Shown here one piece after another: positions 1 through 8,900 of a stretch of DNA of 64,000 nucleotides (its first letter is position 1; every line of letters begins with the position of its first letter). The notes beneath the pieces were generated by a model, which was given only the letters and a program-made list of their open reading frames with translations, searched no databases and was not told where the DNA came from. The translations under genes were made by a program, and so were the position numbers. The stretch comes from Pseudodesulfovibrio sp. JC047 (GTDB lineage: Bacteria > Desulfobacterota > Desulfovibrionia > Desulfovibrionales > Desulfovibrionaceae), in NCBI RefSeq assembly GCF_010468615.1, contig NZ_WUEH01000008.1:1-64000 (forward strand), read 5' to 3'.

Positions 1-432
1 TCCATCAGGGCCATATCAAGAGTATAGGCCGAATATATGACAGCATTCGATTCTGCGTTGCCAACAAAAAAGCACTTGCCAAATGGGCGGGTCCATATAT
101 GTCTCCTTGGAGCGTTGTTTCCAGATGTGGACACGAACTCCAAGGGACAAAATTTCTATTATGCAGTTTTTACTCTCGTTGACGTGGTCCTGATTATCAG
201 GGGACTGTATATCTGGGCTGCTTGGTTTGGCCTTTTTTCAATGCTTCCGGCGATTGGGTCTCACCGAGGATGGACCCATACGTGGTGGGCCATGCTGCTC
301 GTGCCGCTGCCGATTCTCGCTATTCCGATCTTTATGCAATTGCCTGACGTCGCGAAAGATTTTATTCCTTTTTACGGAGCCTTTGTCGCAGGCTATTTTT
401 CTCATTTGATGCTTGATGGAGAATTTGTCTGA
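1..432 (+). CDS. YdjM-like metal-dependent membrane hydrolase, 5' part missing or frameshifted
   Basis: The readable frame begins at ATG 37 and ends at TGA 430-432 (131 residues). It carries the signature blocks of the YdjM/DUF457 family of membrane-bound putative metal-dependent hydrolases: LFPDVDT (about residues 28-34), SHRGWTHTWW (about 75-84) and GYFSHLMLD near the end, with hydrophobic stretches between them. The substrate of the family is unknown. The N-terminus looks wrong. The same frame has a TAG at 25-27, while another frame (from base 3) reads HQGHIKS, which resembles the GHI motif expected at the start of this family. The gene may therefore continue to the left with a frameshift near bases 20-36, or simply start at 37. 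No clear ribosome binding site precedes 37. Family assignment is fairly sure; intactness is not. Confidence 0.6.
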
Positions 433-443
433 CGTCGGAGCGT

Positions 444-475
444 GACCGGTTACGCGTTTGAACCGGTCAGCTTTT
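444..475. terminator. Hairpin terminator between convergent genes
   Basis: GACCGGTT (444-451) pairs with AACCGGTC (461-468) and is followed by AGCTTTT on the plus strand. It ends the hydrolase transcript and overlaps the stop codon of the convergent glycosyltransferase gene. Confidence 0.6.
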
Positions 476-1517
476 CGTAGAGCGTCACGTAATGGTGTGC
501 CATGGTGGTGTCCGTGTACTTGGCGACAGTGTCTGAACCATTGGCAACGAGTGTGTCAGCCAGATTCTTGTTTGTCACCACTCGTACAATGTGGGATGCC
601 AACTCTTCGGCGTTTCTATTCTCGAAGACCAGACCATCGTGTTCATGCGTCACGAGTTCCAGATTGGACGGCAGGTCCGAGGTGATGACAGGAGTGTGTG
701 TTGCCCATCCTTCCTTGATGACCGCGTTTGAGCCTTCTCCGTCAACCGAAGGGATAATGAGCACGTCCATCTCCGGCAGGACAACGCGGCTTTCCTGATA
801 GCCGAGGAACAAAATTGAACGGGCCAGATCCAGCTTTTCGGCTTGTTGTTTTAGTTCTTGGAATAACGGGCCTTCTCCGGCAATCATGCATTGCCAATCA
901 GGCATTGCTGGATGTTTTTTGAGGACATTCAAAGCGTTTATGAGCACTCCGAATCCCTTTTGTGCGCTCAGTGCGCCGACTGCGCCAAGCGTCAGTACCG
1001 GGTGTGATCTTTTTTCCCTTTCATACATGTCAGCGTCAATACCGCTGTGAATCGTGGTTGTCTTATCCTTTGGTATTCCACAGGAAATAAGAATTTCCTG
1101 AATCTCCTGACTGACCGCGACAACCGCATCGCCAGCGAGGTATTTGCTTTTGCTCCACCCTGGTTTGAGAGGGTATGATACCCGGCGACTGTGAATTAAC
1201 TTAAAGCGATTGTTTAACTTTTTAACCATGGCGGCAAGAGAAGCTCCCTTGGCATCATTAGTGTGGACGATATCCGGCTGGAATGAACGGATCAACCTCG
1301 TCAGACGAAAGACGTTGAGAGGGTTATAGTCGCTGGAAGAATGTATTTCTGCCAAAGGGATATTGGCTTCTTCCAAGAGCGGTTTTAACGGGGAATTCTG
1401 AGGAATGACGACCAGTGGTTCAAACCCGGGAGTTCGAGCAAGAAAGCGGGCAAGGTAAAAGACCTGCCGCTGTCCACCACGAATGATCTTTCCCAGATCA
1501 AGGAGCAAAACTTTCAA
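450..1517 (-). CDS. Glycosyltransferase, GT4 (group 1) family
   Basis: A 355-residue GT-B fold glycosyltransferase. The N-terminal domain starts MKVLLLDLGK and has the glycine-rich IRGGQRQ segment typical of GT4 enzymes. The middle contains VVAVSQEIQEIL and IHSGIDADMY, which mark the linker between the two Rossmann-like domains. The C-terminal nucleotide-sugar domain has GALSAQKGF and the E-x7-E region IIPSVDGEGSNAVIKEGWA. The enzyme would transfer a sugar from an activated donor onto a lipid or polysaccharide precursor in the cytoplasm; donor and acceptor cannot be told. It lies 9 bases downstream of the SucC-SucD fusion gene on the same strand and is probably cotranscribed, although no functional link is obvious. 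Family assignment is secure, specificity unknown. Confidence 0.85.
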   Translation of the reverse strand: MKVLLLDLGKIIRGGQRQVFYLARFLARTPGFEPLVVIPQNSPLKPLLEEANIPLAEIHSSSDYNPLNVFRLTRLIRSFQPDIVHTNDAKGASLAAMVKKLNNRFKLIHSRRVSYPLKPGWSKSKYLAGDAVVAVSQEIQEILISCGIPKDKTTTIHSGIDADMYEREKRSHPVLTLGAVGALSAQKGFGVLINALNVLKKHPAMPDWQCMIAGEGPLFQELKQQAEKLDLARSILFLGYQESRVVLPEMDVLIIPSVDGEGSNAVIKEGWATHTPVITSDLPSNLELVTHEHDGLVFENRNAEELASHIVRVVTNKNLADTLVANGSDTVAKYTDTTMAHHYVTLYEKLTGSNA

Positions 1518-1526
1518 GATAAACCT

Positions 1527-3608
1527 CTATGTATTCAGAGCCTTGGCTGTCATTTCCGCAATGGCCTCAAGACTTGGGCAGATTGCGAATCCGGCACGGC
1601 TCATGGTTGTAAGTTTGCTTTCAATGCCGCCGCCTTTTTCAAGGATGGCTCCGGCGTGACCCAGTCGTTTGCCGGGAGGGGCCGTCTGGCCAGCAATGAA
1701 AGAAATGACAGGTTTGTCGAATCCGGTGGCCATAACGTATTCCGCCAGATTTTCTTCGGCCTGTCCGCCGATTTCGCCGAGGACGACCACGGCGCGTGTT
1801 TTATCATGATTTCGAATTATTTCAAACATATCAACAAAATTGACACCGATGAACGGGTCGCCGCCGATGCCGACACACAAGGACTGGCCCAGACCGGCTG
1901 AGGTCAGGCGATCGGCCACTTCATACGTAAGAGTGCCACTGCGGGAAAGCACGGCGACAGGGCCGGGCATAAAAGGTGTCGAAGGAAGAATACCGATTTT
2001 TGTTGTGCCGGGAACGATGAGTCCCGGTGTGTTCGGGCCGACAACACGAGTGGGAGAATCGGCGATTTGATGAAAGGTGGACAACATGTCGTGCTGCACG
2101 ATGCCCTCTGTGATACAAATGGCCCATGGAATTTCATTGGCAGCGGCTTCGTACACGGCATCAGCCGCCATCTGCGGTGGGACAAAGAGAATGCTTGCCC
2201 CAATCGTATGTGACTGTTTGGCTTCGGCAACAGAATTGTACACCGGAACGCCAAGTACGGTTTGGCCTCCCTTGAAAGGAGTGACCCCGGCCACTATATT
2301 CGCTCCATATTCCTGCATGAGCCGGGTGTGGAGTTGGCCTTCGCGTCCAGTGATGCCCTGAACAAGGATGGGGGTCTCCCGGTCAATGCCAAAGAGTGCA
2401 TCGCTGGTGTATCCAGTTGCTTTGGGCGTCTGTCCGGCAGGGCAATCCATGGGAGTCGGAAATTCAAGCGAGGGAGCCTGTGTCGGTTTGAGCGTGTTCA
2501 GGATGTCAATGGCCTCTTTCATATCCTTGGCCATATGGAGGTCGTTGACCTTGAGATCCTTGAGAATCTGCAAGCCTGAGTCGGCATCTTTGCCGGACAT
2601 ACGGACTACGATGGGTTTTTGAGGAGCGGCTCCCTTAAGTGCCCCTTGCATGGCGAGCGCGACTTTTTCGCAGGAGAGAATGCCTCCGAACAGGTTGATG
2701 AAAATTGCTTGTACCTGCGTGTCGCCAAACAGCAGTTTCAGCGCGGTTTCCATTCGTTTTTGATCCGCAGCTCCACCCAGATCAAGGAAGTTGCTGGCCG
2801 GAAGGTCGGAGAAGTTGAGGAGGTCCATGGTCGCCATGGCCAGACCTGCGCCATTGACCATCAGGCCGACCCAGCCGGGGAGTTTGACAAATGAAAGGCC
2901 GGCATCTCGGGCCGTGTTTTCTTCTGGCGAGGCGTGTTCCCGTTGGTAATATGTTTCCATTTCCGGGCGCAGGTCGGCTGCGTTGTCGTCGATCTCCACC
3001 TTGCCGTCCAACGCGACAAGTTGTTGGTCTGCGGTGAGAACCAGGGGATTGATCTCGGCCATGAGCAGCCCATTGTCGAGCATCCCATTGAAAAGATTGG
3101 TCAGGAGCGTGGCAAAATCCTTTAAGAGGTTTTTGTTTAACTCTAGATGGAAAAAAGCCGCTCTGATTTGGTGCGGAGCAAGTCCCCCGGGGAGCCTGAT
3201 TTCTTGCACGAGCAGGTTGTCCGGGCCGAGATTTTCGATTTCGACACCACCTTCGCGACCCACTGTCAGGAGAATGCTCTTGCGTTCTCGGGAAACCGTG
3301 AGAGAAATATAAAATTCCCGTTCAATGGAGGACCCCGGCTCAACGCGGATAAAGGGAACTGAATGCCCTTTGATTGTCAGGTTGAAAAGCGTTCGTGCGG
3401 TTGCCGGGAAATCCGCAGGGTCGTCAATTTTGACAATACCGCCGGCCTTGCCGCGTCCTCCGGTCAGGACTTGCGATTTCAGGAACCATGGCAGTGGAAA
3501 TTCTGGTTTGAAGTCGTTTTCGTCGCCCGGGTAGACAGCAAGGCCTTCGGGGGTGGGGATACCGGCTTTTGTGAAGAGAATTTTGCTCTTGTGTTCATTA
3601 AGTAGCAT
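1527..3608 (-). CDS. Fused succinyl-CoA ligase-like protein (beta domain + alpha domain)
   Basis: A 693-residue fusion. The N-terminal half is a SucC-like ATP-grasp/CoA ligase beta domain (GRGKAGGIV near residue 50, [16 protein letters not shown] near 310). The C-terminal half is SucD-like: CoA-binding [31 protein letters not shown], and the phospho-histidine loop [10 protein letters not shown] with the catalytic histidine at about 651. The expected reaction is reversible thioester formation between an acid such as succinate and CoA with nucleotide triphosphate. The usual enzyme has separate subunits; here they are joined in the order beta-alpha. ATG 3608 is chosen over two upstream in-frame ATGs because AGGAG lies seven bases before it and the first residues then match the SucC N-terminus (NEHKSKILF for NLHEYQAKELF). 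Acyl substrate is not certain. Confidence 0.85.
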   Translation of the reverse strand: MLLNEHKSKILFTKAGIPTPEGLAVYPGDENDFKPEFPLPWFLKSQVLTGGRGKAGGIVKIDDPADFPATARTLFNLTIKGHSVPFIRVEPGSSIEREFYISLTVSRERKSILLTVGREGGVEIENLGPDNLLVQEIRLPGGLAPHQIRAAFFHLELNKNLLKDFATLLTNLFNGMLDNGLLMAEINPLVLTADQQLVALDGKVEIDDNAADLRPEMETYYQREHASPEENTARDAGLSFVKLPGWVGLMVNGAGLAMATMDLLNFSDLPASNFLDLGGAADQKRMETALKLLFGDTQVQAIFINLFGGILSCEKVALAMQGALKGAAPQKPIVVRMSGKDADSGLQILKDLKVNDLHMAKDMKEAIDILNTLKPTQAPSLEFPTPMDCPAGQTPKATGYTSDALFGIDRETPILVQGITGREGQLHTRLMQEYGANIVAGVTPFKGGQTVLGVPVYNSVAEAKQSHTIGASILFVPPQMAADAVYEAAANEIPWAICITEGIVQHDMLSTFHQIADSPTRVVGPNTPGLIVPGTTKIGILPSTPFMPGPVAVLSRSGTLTYEVADRLTSAGLGQSLCVGIGGDPFIGVNFVDMFEIIRNHDKTRAVVVLGEIGGQAEENLAEYVMATGFDKPVISFIAGQTAPPGKRLGHAGAILEKGGGIESKLTTMSRAGFAICPSLEAIAEMTAKALNT

Positions 3609-3820
3609 GTCGAGCTCCTGATTGCAGTCCATAGACGGAAGCATCTTATAGTGGGTTTGTGCAGACGAATCAATGTAAATGTCTTGCCATATTGCGTTTA
3701 TGAAATGGATATGCGTGCGAGTTTTTTCCTGCCTTTCGTGGGTGTTTTTTTATACAAAACGCTGTGAGCCAACATGCTGTTTTTTGGGGTAGTTGGCTGT
3801 TCCCGTGAAGTGGTCTTCTT

Positions 3821-4933
3821 TTATTGTCTTGAACGACGGGTCAATGCATGTGCTCTGAGAGTCCTGAGTTTTTCACCGGATTTTGCTCCGAGATTCCTGT
3901 CTTCTGGTTTGAGTTTCACCTTGAGAATGGTTGCGAGATTTCGTTGGGCTCGGCTGCGATAATCTTTATCCTGATCAACCAGAACAAGGGCAAAAAGCGG
4001 TTCCAACGTCTCTGAAAGATGTGTGTCCATGAGAAGATCGACTTTGGTTCCGGCGCGCAGTTCTTCATATCGGGCCGCAATCATGTGCCATTGTGCGGCT
4101 TTTATTCCCGCAGTGAGGTGTCGATTGGACAACTTGAGCCGGTGAACAAGGGTCTTGATGCGTGGGATTCCGGCACGATCATGTCCGTAGTGGTGCGGAA
4201 GGCGGTCCTTGGGCGTGGCTGTCTTGCCAATGTCATGACAGAGTCCCATCCATACAGTCATGGGGTCTCCGGCCAGACTGTCCATGGTCCGGCAGGTGTG
4301 TTCCAGAACATGCGTATCGTGATACGGAGCAGGTCCGGCGGGAATGGTTGCGGCATCGTAAAATTCTTCGAACCAGGGCGACAGGCAGTCTGTTTCCGCG
4401 AGCAATCGCAGAAAATTGCCGGGAGCCGGGGCCGAAAGTGCCTTGATGAGTTCCTGACCAACTCGTTCCGGGGACAGGGTTGCAAGCAGCCCTGTTTTTG
4501 CGACGGCCCGCATGGTGTCTTTTAGTTCCATATGTGGGGTGAAATCGGGAAGCTGTGCCCAGAAACGCGCGGCACGATAGACCCGGAGTGGATCGATATG
4601 GAATGCCTCGTGAGAAGCGGGGCGGAGGATGGCGTTGTTCAGGTCGTCCAATCCGTGCGGATGGCAGATCAATTCTCCATCGTCATCCAACAGGAGAGCA
4701 TTGACAGTCAGGTCTCTGGCTTTTAATTCTTCCAAGAGTGTTTCTGCTCGTGGAAAGGAAAATTCAAGCCCGTCCATCATGAAAATGGGAAAGGCCAATC
4801 CAATTTCGTGAGCCTTTGGAAACGCGTTGGTGAAATCGTCACGGGAAGTACCCGTGACAAGGTAGTCCCGATCATGGATAGGCCTGCCGAGTAGGAGGTC
4901 GCGGACAGCTCCGCCAGCAAGATAAAAGTGCAT
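3821..4933 (-). CDS. cca: tRNA nucleotidyltransferase with HD domain, CC-adding type by loop deletion
   Basis: A 370-residue class II nucleotidyltransferase in the E. coli Cca arrangement. Motif A is GGAVRDLLLG followed by DRD with the two metal-binding aspartates at 21 and 23; motif B is RDLTVNAL; motif D is DPLRVYRAARF. A C-terminal HD phosphohydrolase domain (HDTHVLEH, LCHDIGK) lies near residues 210-260. Compared with E. coli Cca as I recall it, about 18 residues are missing between motif A and motif B: SFPRAE runs straight into TLLEELKARDLT. Deletion of this flexible loop is the known hallmark of enzymes that add only CC to tRNA 3' ends. A second nucleotidyltransferase of A-adding type lies at 50062-52749. 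ATG 4933 is used because homology starts there. Divergent from birA, 27 bases apart. Confidence 0.88.
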   Translation of the reverse strand: MHFYLAGGAVRDLLLGRPIHDRDYLVTGTSRDDFTNAFPKAHEIGLAFPIFMMDGLEFSFPRAETLLEELKARDLTVNALLLDDDGELICHPHGLDDLNNAILRPASHEAFHIDPLRVYRAARFWAQLPDFTPHMELKDTMRAVAKTGLLATLSPERVGQELIKALSAPAPGNFLRLLAETDCLSPWFEEFYDAATIPAGPAPYHDTHVLEHTCRTMDSLAGDPMTVWMGLCHDIGKTATPKDRLPHHYGHDRAGIPRIKTLVHRLKLSNRHLTAGIKAAQWHMIAARYEELRAGTKVDLLMDTHLSETLEPLFALVLVDQDKDYRSRAQRNLATILKVKLKPEDRNLGAKSGEKLRTLRAHALTRRSRQ

Positions 4934-4960
4934 AATCGATACGATAACATAAGGTAACTC

Positions 4961-5857
4961 ATGATTCCACAAGGTATTTTCCTCGTTGAAAGTTCACCGG
5001 AACAGATAGCGGCAACCCATGATTCATGGTGTGCGGACATCGAGTCGCTCGGGCCGTGGTCTGTCTGTGATAACGCCGATTTTTCAGGACAAACGTGCAA
5101 GCGGGCACAGTGTGAAAGTGCTTCAACGCTGGTTGTTTTCCCTGCCTGCCACACGACCATGGAGTTGGCCCGGTCAATGGCTGAAGACTCCCTTTTGGGG
5201 GAGTGGGGAGCGGTTCTCAGTGTGGTGCAGGACGGCGGCAGGGGGCAACTCCGTCGCCCTTGGGTCTCGTTGCCGGGGAATGTTCATGCGTCCATTGTTT
5301 TGCCAAAGCCTCCCTCAGTCGGACCGTGGCGGGATATTTTACCGCAAATACTTCCACTGGTGGTCGGTTCCCTGTTTGCCGATGTTTTGCAGTCGCTTGG
5401 TGCGTCCATACAACTCAAATGGCCGAATGATATTCTTCAAAATGGTCGCAAGGTCGGTGGAATGCTGATCGAGGAACGGGCGGGCATCACGATTTTGGGG
5501 CTGGGGTTGAACCTCGCAGGGTGCCCGGATGACAGACAAATGCGTGATGATTGTTCGGCCCCTGCTGGAACGCTTGCCTTTTCGACGTTCAGCGGGGGGC
5601 CTTTGGTTCTCCTTGAAACCCTTGTAAGTCGTGGCAAAAATGTGTATGCAGTCATGCTCGACGAGATTCCACCTGCTCAATGTCTTCGCATGATTGAGAA
5701 CAGGTTGGCCTGGATGGGAAAGACTGTCCTGGTCCACGAGGGAAACCAAGATTCATATGAGGCCGTGATAACGGGCCTTTCCCCTCAAGGGGGACTCGTT
5801 GTAGTGCGTGGTGGAGAAGAAATTGTTCTGTATTCAGGGTCTATTTTTCCTCTCTAA
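4961..5857 (+). CDS. birA: Biotin--protein ligase, without HTH domain
   Basis: A 298-residue biotin ligase that would make biotinyl-5'-AMP and attach biotin to the acceptor lysine of carboxylases. The catalytic core holds GRGQLRRPW (the adenylate-binding loop, around residue 92), KWPNDI (around 151) and KVGGMLIEE, followed by a C-terminal SH3-like end. The first 55-60 residues do not resemble the winged-helix repressor domain of E. coli BirA and contain four cysteines (CADIES, VCDN, TCKRAQC), so transcriptional repression is unlikely. AAGGTAACTC precedes the ATG. The next gene, 69 bases downstream, is pyruvate carboxylase, its likely substrate, and the two are probably cotranscribed. Confidence 0.88.
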   Translation: MIPQGIFLVESSPEQIAATHDSWCADIESLGPWSVCDNADFSGQTCKRAQCESASTLVVFPACHTTMELARSMAEDSLLGEWGAVLSVVQDGGRGQLRRPWVSLPGNVHASIVLPKPPSVGPWRDILPQILPLVVGSLFADVLQSLGASIQLKWPNDILQNGRKVGGMLIEERAGITILGLGLNLAGCPDDRQMRDDCSAPAGTLAFSTFSGGPLVLLETLVSRGKNVYAVMLDEIPPAQCLRMIENRLAWMGKTVLVHEGNQDSYEAVITGLSPQGGLVVVRGGEEIVLYSGSIFPL

Positions 5858-5926
5858 ATCCCGTGTAATGCGGGGCGGTTCCAGTCCGTGTTTTTTTATT
5901 TTTTGTCTAGGAGACCAGTGAGTTCC

Positions 5927-8900
5927 ATGAAGCCAAAGTCCTTTGAAGAGGTACTTGAAGAGGTCAAAGGAAAGCGCATACTTGTTGCCAACCGGGGTAT
6001 CCCGGCCCGGCGCATTTGTCGCTCCATTACTGAAATGTTCAACGCCAAGGCGATTATGACCGCCACCGACGTTGATAAAACCTCCCCTGCGACATCGGGA
6101 GCAAACGAGCTGCTTTTGCTTGGTTCCGACCCTCGCGCTTATCTCGATCTGGACCGGGTCATTCGTGAAGCCAAGGCCAAGGATGTCGTTGCCATTCATC
6201 CAGGCTGGGGATTTGGCGCCGAGGATGATTCCTTTCCCGCTAAATGCAAGGAAGCAGGAATTATTTTCATTGGTCCCGAACAGGAGCCGATGCGGATTTT
6301 GGGCAACAAGGTTGCGGTCCGCAAACTCGCCATCGAACAGGACGTTCCGGTGGTCCCCGGGTCCGAAGGGGCTGTTTCGATTCCAGAAGCGCGCGAAATC
6401 GCCAAGGAAATCGGATTTCCCGTCATGCTTAAGGCAGAAGGCGGCGGCGGTGGCCGTGGTATTTATGAAGTCTATCAGGAAGAGGATCTGGAGAACGCGT
6501 TTTCAAAGGCGTCCGCTCTGGCGCAGGCCTCTTTCGGCAATCCGCGTCTGTATGTCGAAAAATTGCTGACTTCAGTCCGTCACATCGAGATTCAGGTCAT
6601 TTCCGACCAGTACGGCAATGTATTTTGTATGGATGAACGTGATTGTTCGGTTCAGCGGAATCATCAGAAGCTGATCGAAATCACTCCTTCTCCCTGGCCG
6701 AAATACACGCCTGAATTGCGTGCGCGGCTCAAGGAATATGCACGTCGTCTCGTGTCAGCTGTTGGATATCATTCCTTGGCGACTGTTGAGTTCTTGGTCG
6801 ATGCCGATTGTGTGCCGTATCTCATTGAGGTAAATACTCGTTTGCAGGTTGAGCATGGTATCACCGAATGTCGGTATGGTATTGATCTGGTTGAAGAACA
6901 GATTGCCATTGCTTTCGGTTCCAAGTTGCGGCTCAATGACGAAGAGACCAAACCGTATCAGTGGGCCATGCAGTGCCGAATCAACTGCGAGGATCCGCAA
7001 AAGAATTTTGAACCCAATTCCGGTCGTATAACCCGGTATGTTTCTCCGGGTGGTCAGGGAATTCGTATCGATTCCTGTGTGGGAGATGGCTATCGTTTCC
7101 CGTCCAACTACGATTCCGCAGCCGCCTTGCTGATTTCTTATGGTAACTCCTGGAATAAGGTCGTTGCCTTGATGAAGCGTTCCTTGCGCGAGTACATGAT
7201 CGGGGGGCTGAAGACCACGCTTCCTTTCCATTGCAGAATCATCGATCAGCAAAAATTCGTGGATGCGGACTATGACACCAATTTTGTCCGTCAGAATTAT
7301 ACCGAGCTTATGGATTACTCGGATCGTGAGCCGGATTTTCTGCGCATGATGCGTCTTGTGGCCGAGATTTCGGCCTTGGGCTACAACAAATATGTCCAGT
7401 TGGGCGAATATCGTGGTCGTGAGGACAAGCGTGTTGGCCGTTTTGAGCTGGTTGAACCGCCTGAGAGGTCGTCGGGATTCGAGCCGCATTTTTCGCGGAG
7501 TATGGATCGGGATGCCATTTTGGACACATTGCGGACTGATCGGGAGAGTGGCATCATCCACATGACCGATACCACCACGCGTGATATCACACAGTCCAAT
7601 AGTGGTAACCGGTTCCGTCTGGCTGAAGATCGTATTGTCGGCCCATCTTTGGACAAATGTGGGTTTTTCTCTCTTGAGAATGGTGGTGGGGCGCACTTTC
7701 ATGTCGCCATGCTCGCCAACATGACCTACCCATTTTCCGAAGCTGCGGAATGGAACAAGTTCGCACCCAATACATTAAAACAGATTCTTGTTCGGTCCAC
7801 CAATGTTCTGGGGTACAAACCCCAACCGAAGAACGTCATGCGGTTGACCGGCGAGATGATTAATGAGCATTACGAGATTATCCGTTGTTTCGACTTCCTG
7901 AACCATGTCGAAAACATGCGGCCTTTTGCCGAGGTTGCCATGAATTCGAATCGGAATATCTTTGAACCCGCTCTTTCCTTGTCGTGGGCCAAGGGCTTTG
8001 GCGTGGATCGGTACCTGCAAGTGACTGATTCCATTATCGCCATGTGTGCCGAGGCCGGTGGCGTGACCAAGAAGCAGGCCGAGAAGATGATTATTCTCGG
8101 TCTCAAGGATATGGCTGGCGTGTGTCCGCCCCGATTCATGCGGGAACTCATTGCGACCATTCGAGCGAAATACCCTGAGTTGGTCATTCATTGTCATCGT
8201 CATTATACGGATGGGCTTTTTGTCCCAACCATGGGTGCGGCCGCTGAAGCTGGTGCGCACATTGTGGATGTGGCTGTTGGTGCGTCTGTTCGTTGGTATG
8301 GTCAGGGCGAAGTTCTGTCTACGGCCGCGTATATCGAAGATGAAATTGGTCTGAAAACCAATCTGGATAAAGACATGATCCGTTCGACCAACTTCAAGTT
8401 GAAACAGATCATGCCGTATTACGATAGATACACTGCTCCATACTTCCAAGGAATTGACCACGATGTGGTTCGGCATGGAATGCCGGGCGGTGCGACATCT
8501 TCCTCTCAGGAAGGTGCCTTGAAGCAGGGGTATATTAAACTGTTACCGTACATGCTCAAGTTCCTTGAAGGAACTCGGAAAGTGGTTCGGTATCACGATG
8601 TGACCCCTGGTTCACAAATTACCTGGAATACCGCATTCTTGGCGGTCACCGGAGCATACAAGCGTGGCGGCTCCCGCGAGGTTCGTCGGTTACTGAATGT
8701 TCTGGATATTGTGACTCTGTGCAAGGAAGAGGACCTGACCAATCATGAACGGGAAGCCAGACTCGCGTTGTATCGCGATTCAAATGATGCTTTCCGGAAT
8801 TTGTTACTTGGGAAATTCGGCAAAATGCCACTTGGTTTCCCGGAAGATTGGGTCTACCAGTCCGCTTTTGGCAAGGGCTGGGAAGTTGCCATCAAGGAGC

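Noticed and set aside
6755-7702. A 315-codon open frame antisense to pyruvate carboxylase
   Set aside because: Shadow of the carboxylase gene; low-complexity, no recognisable domain, no start signal.
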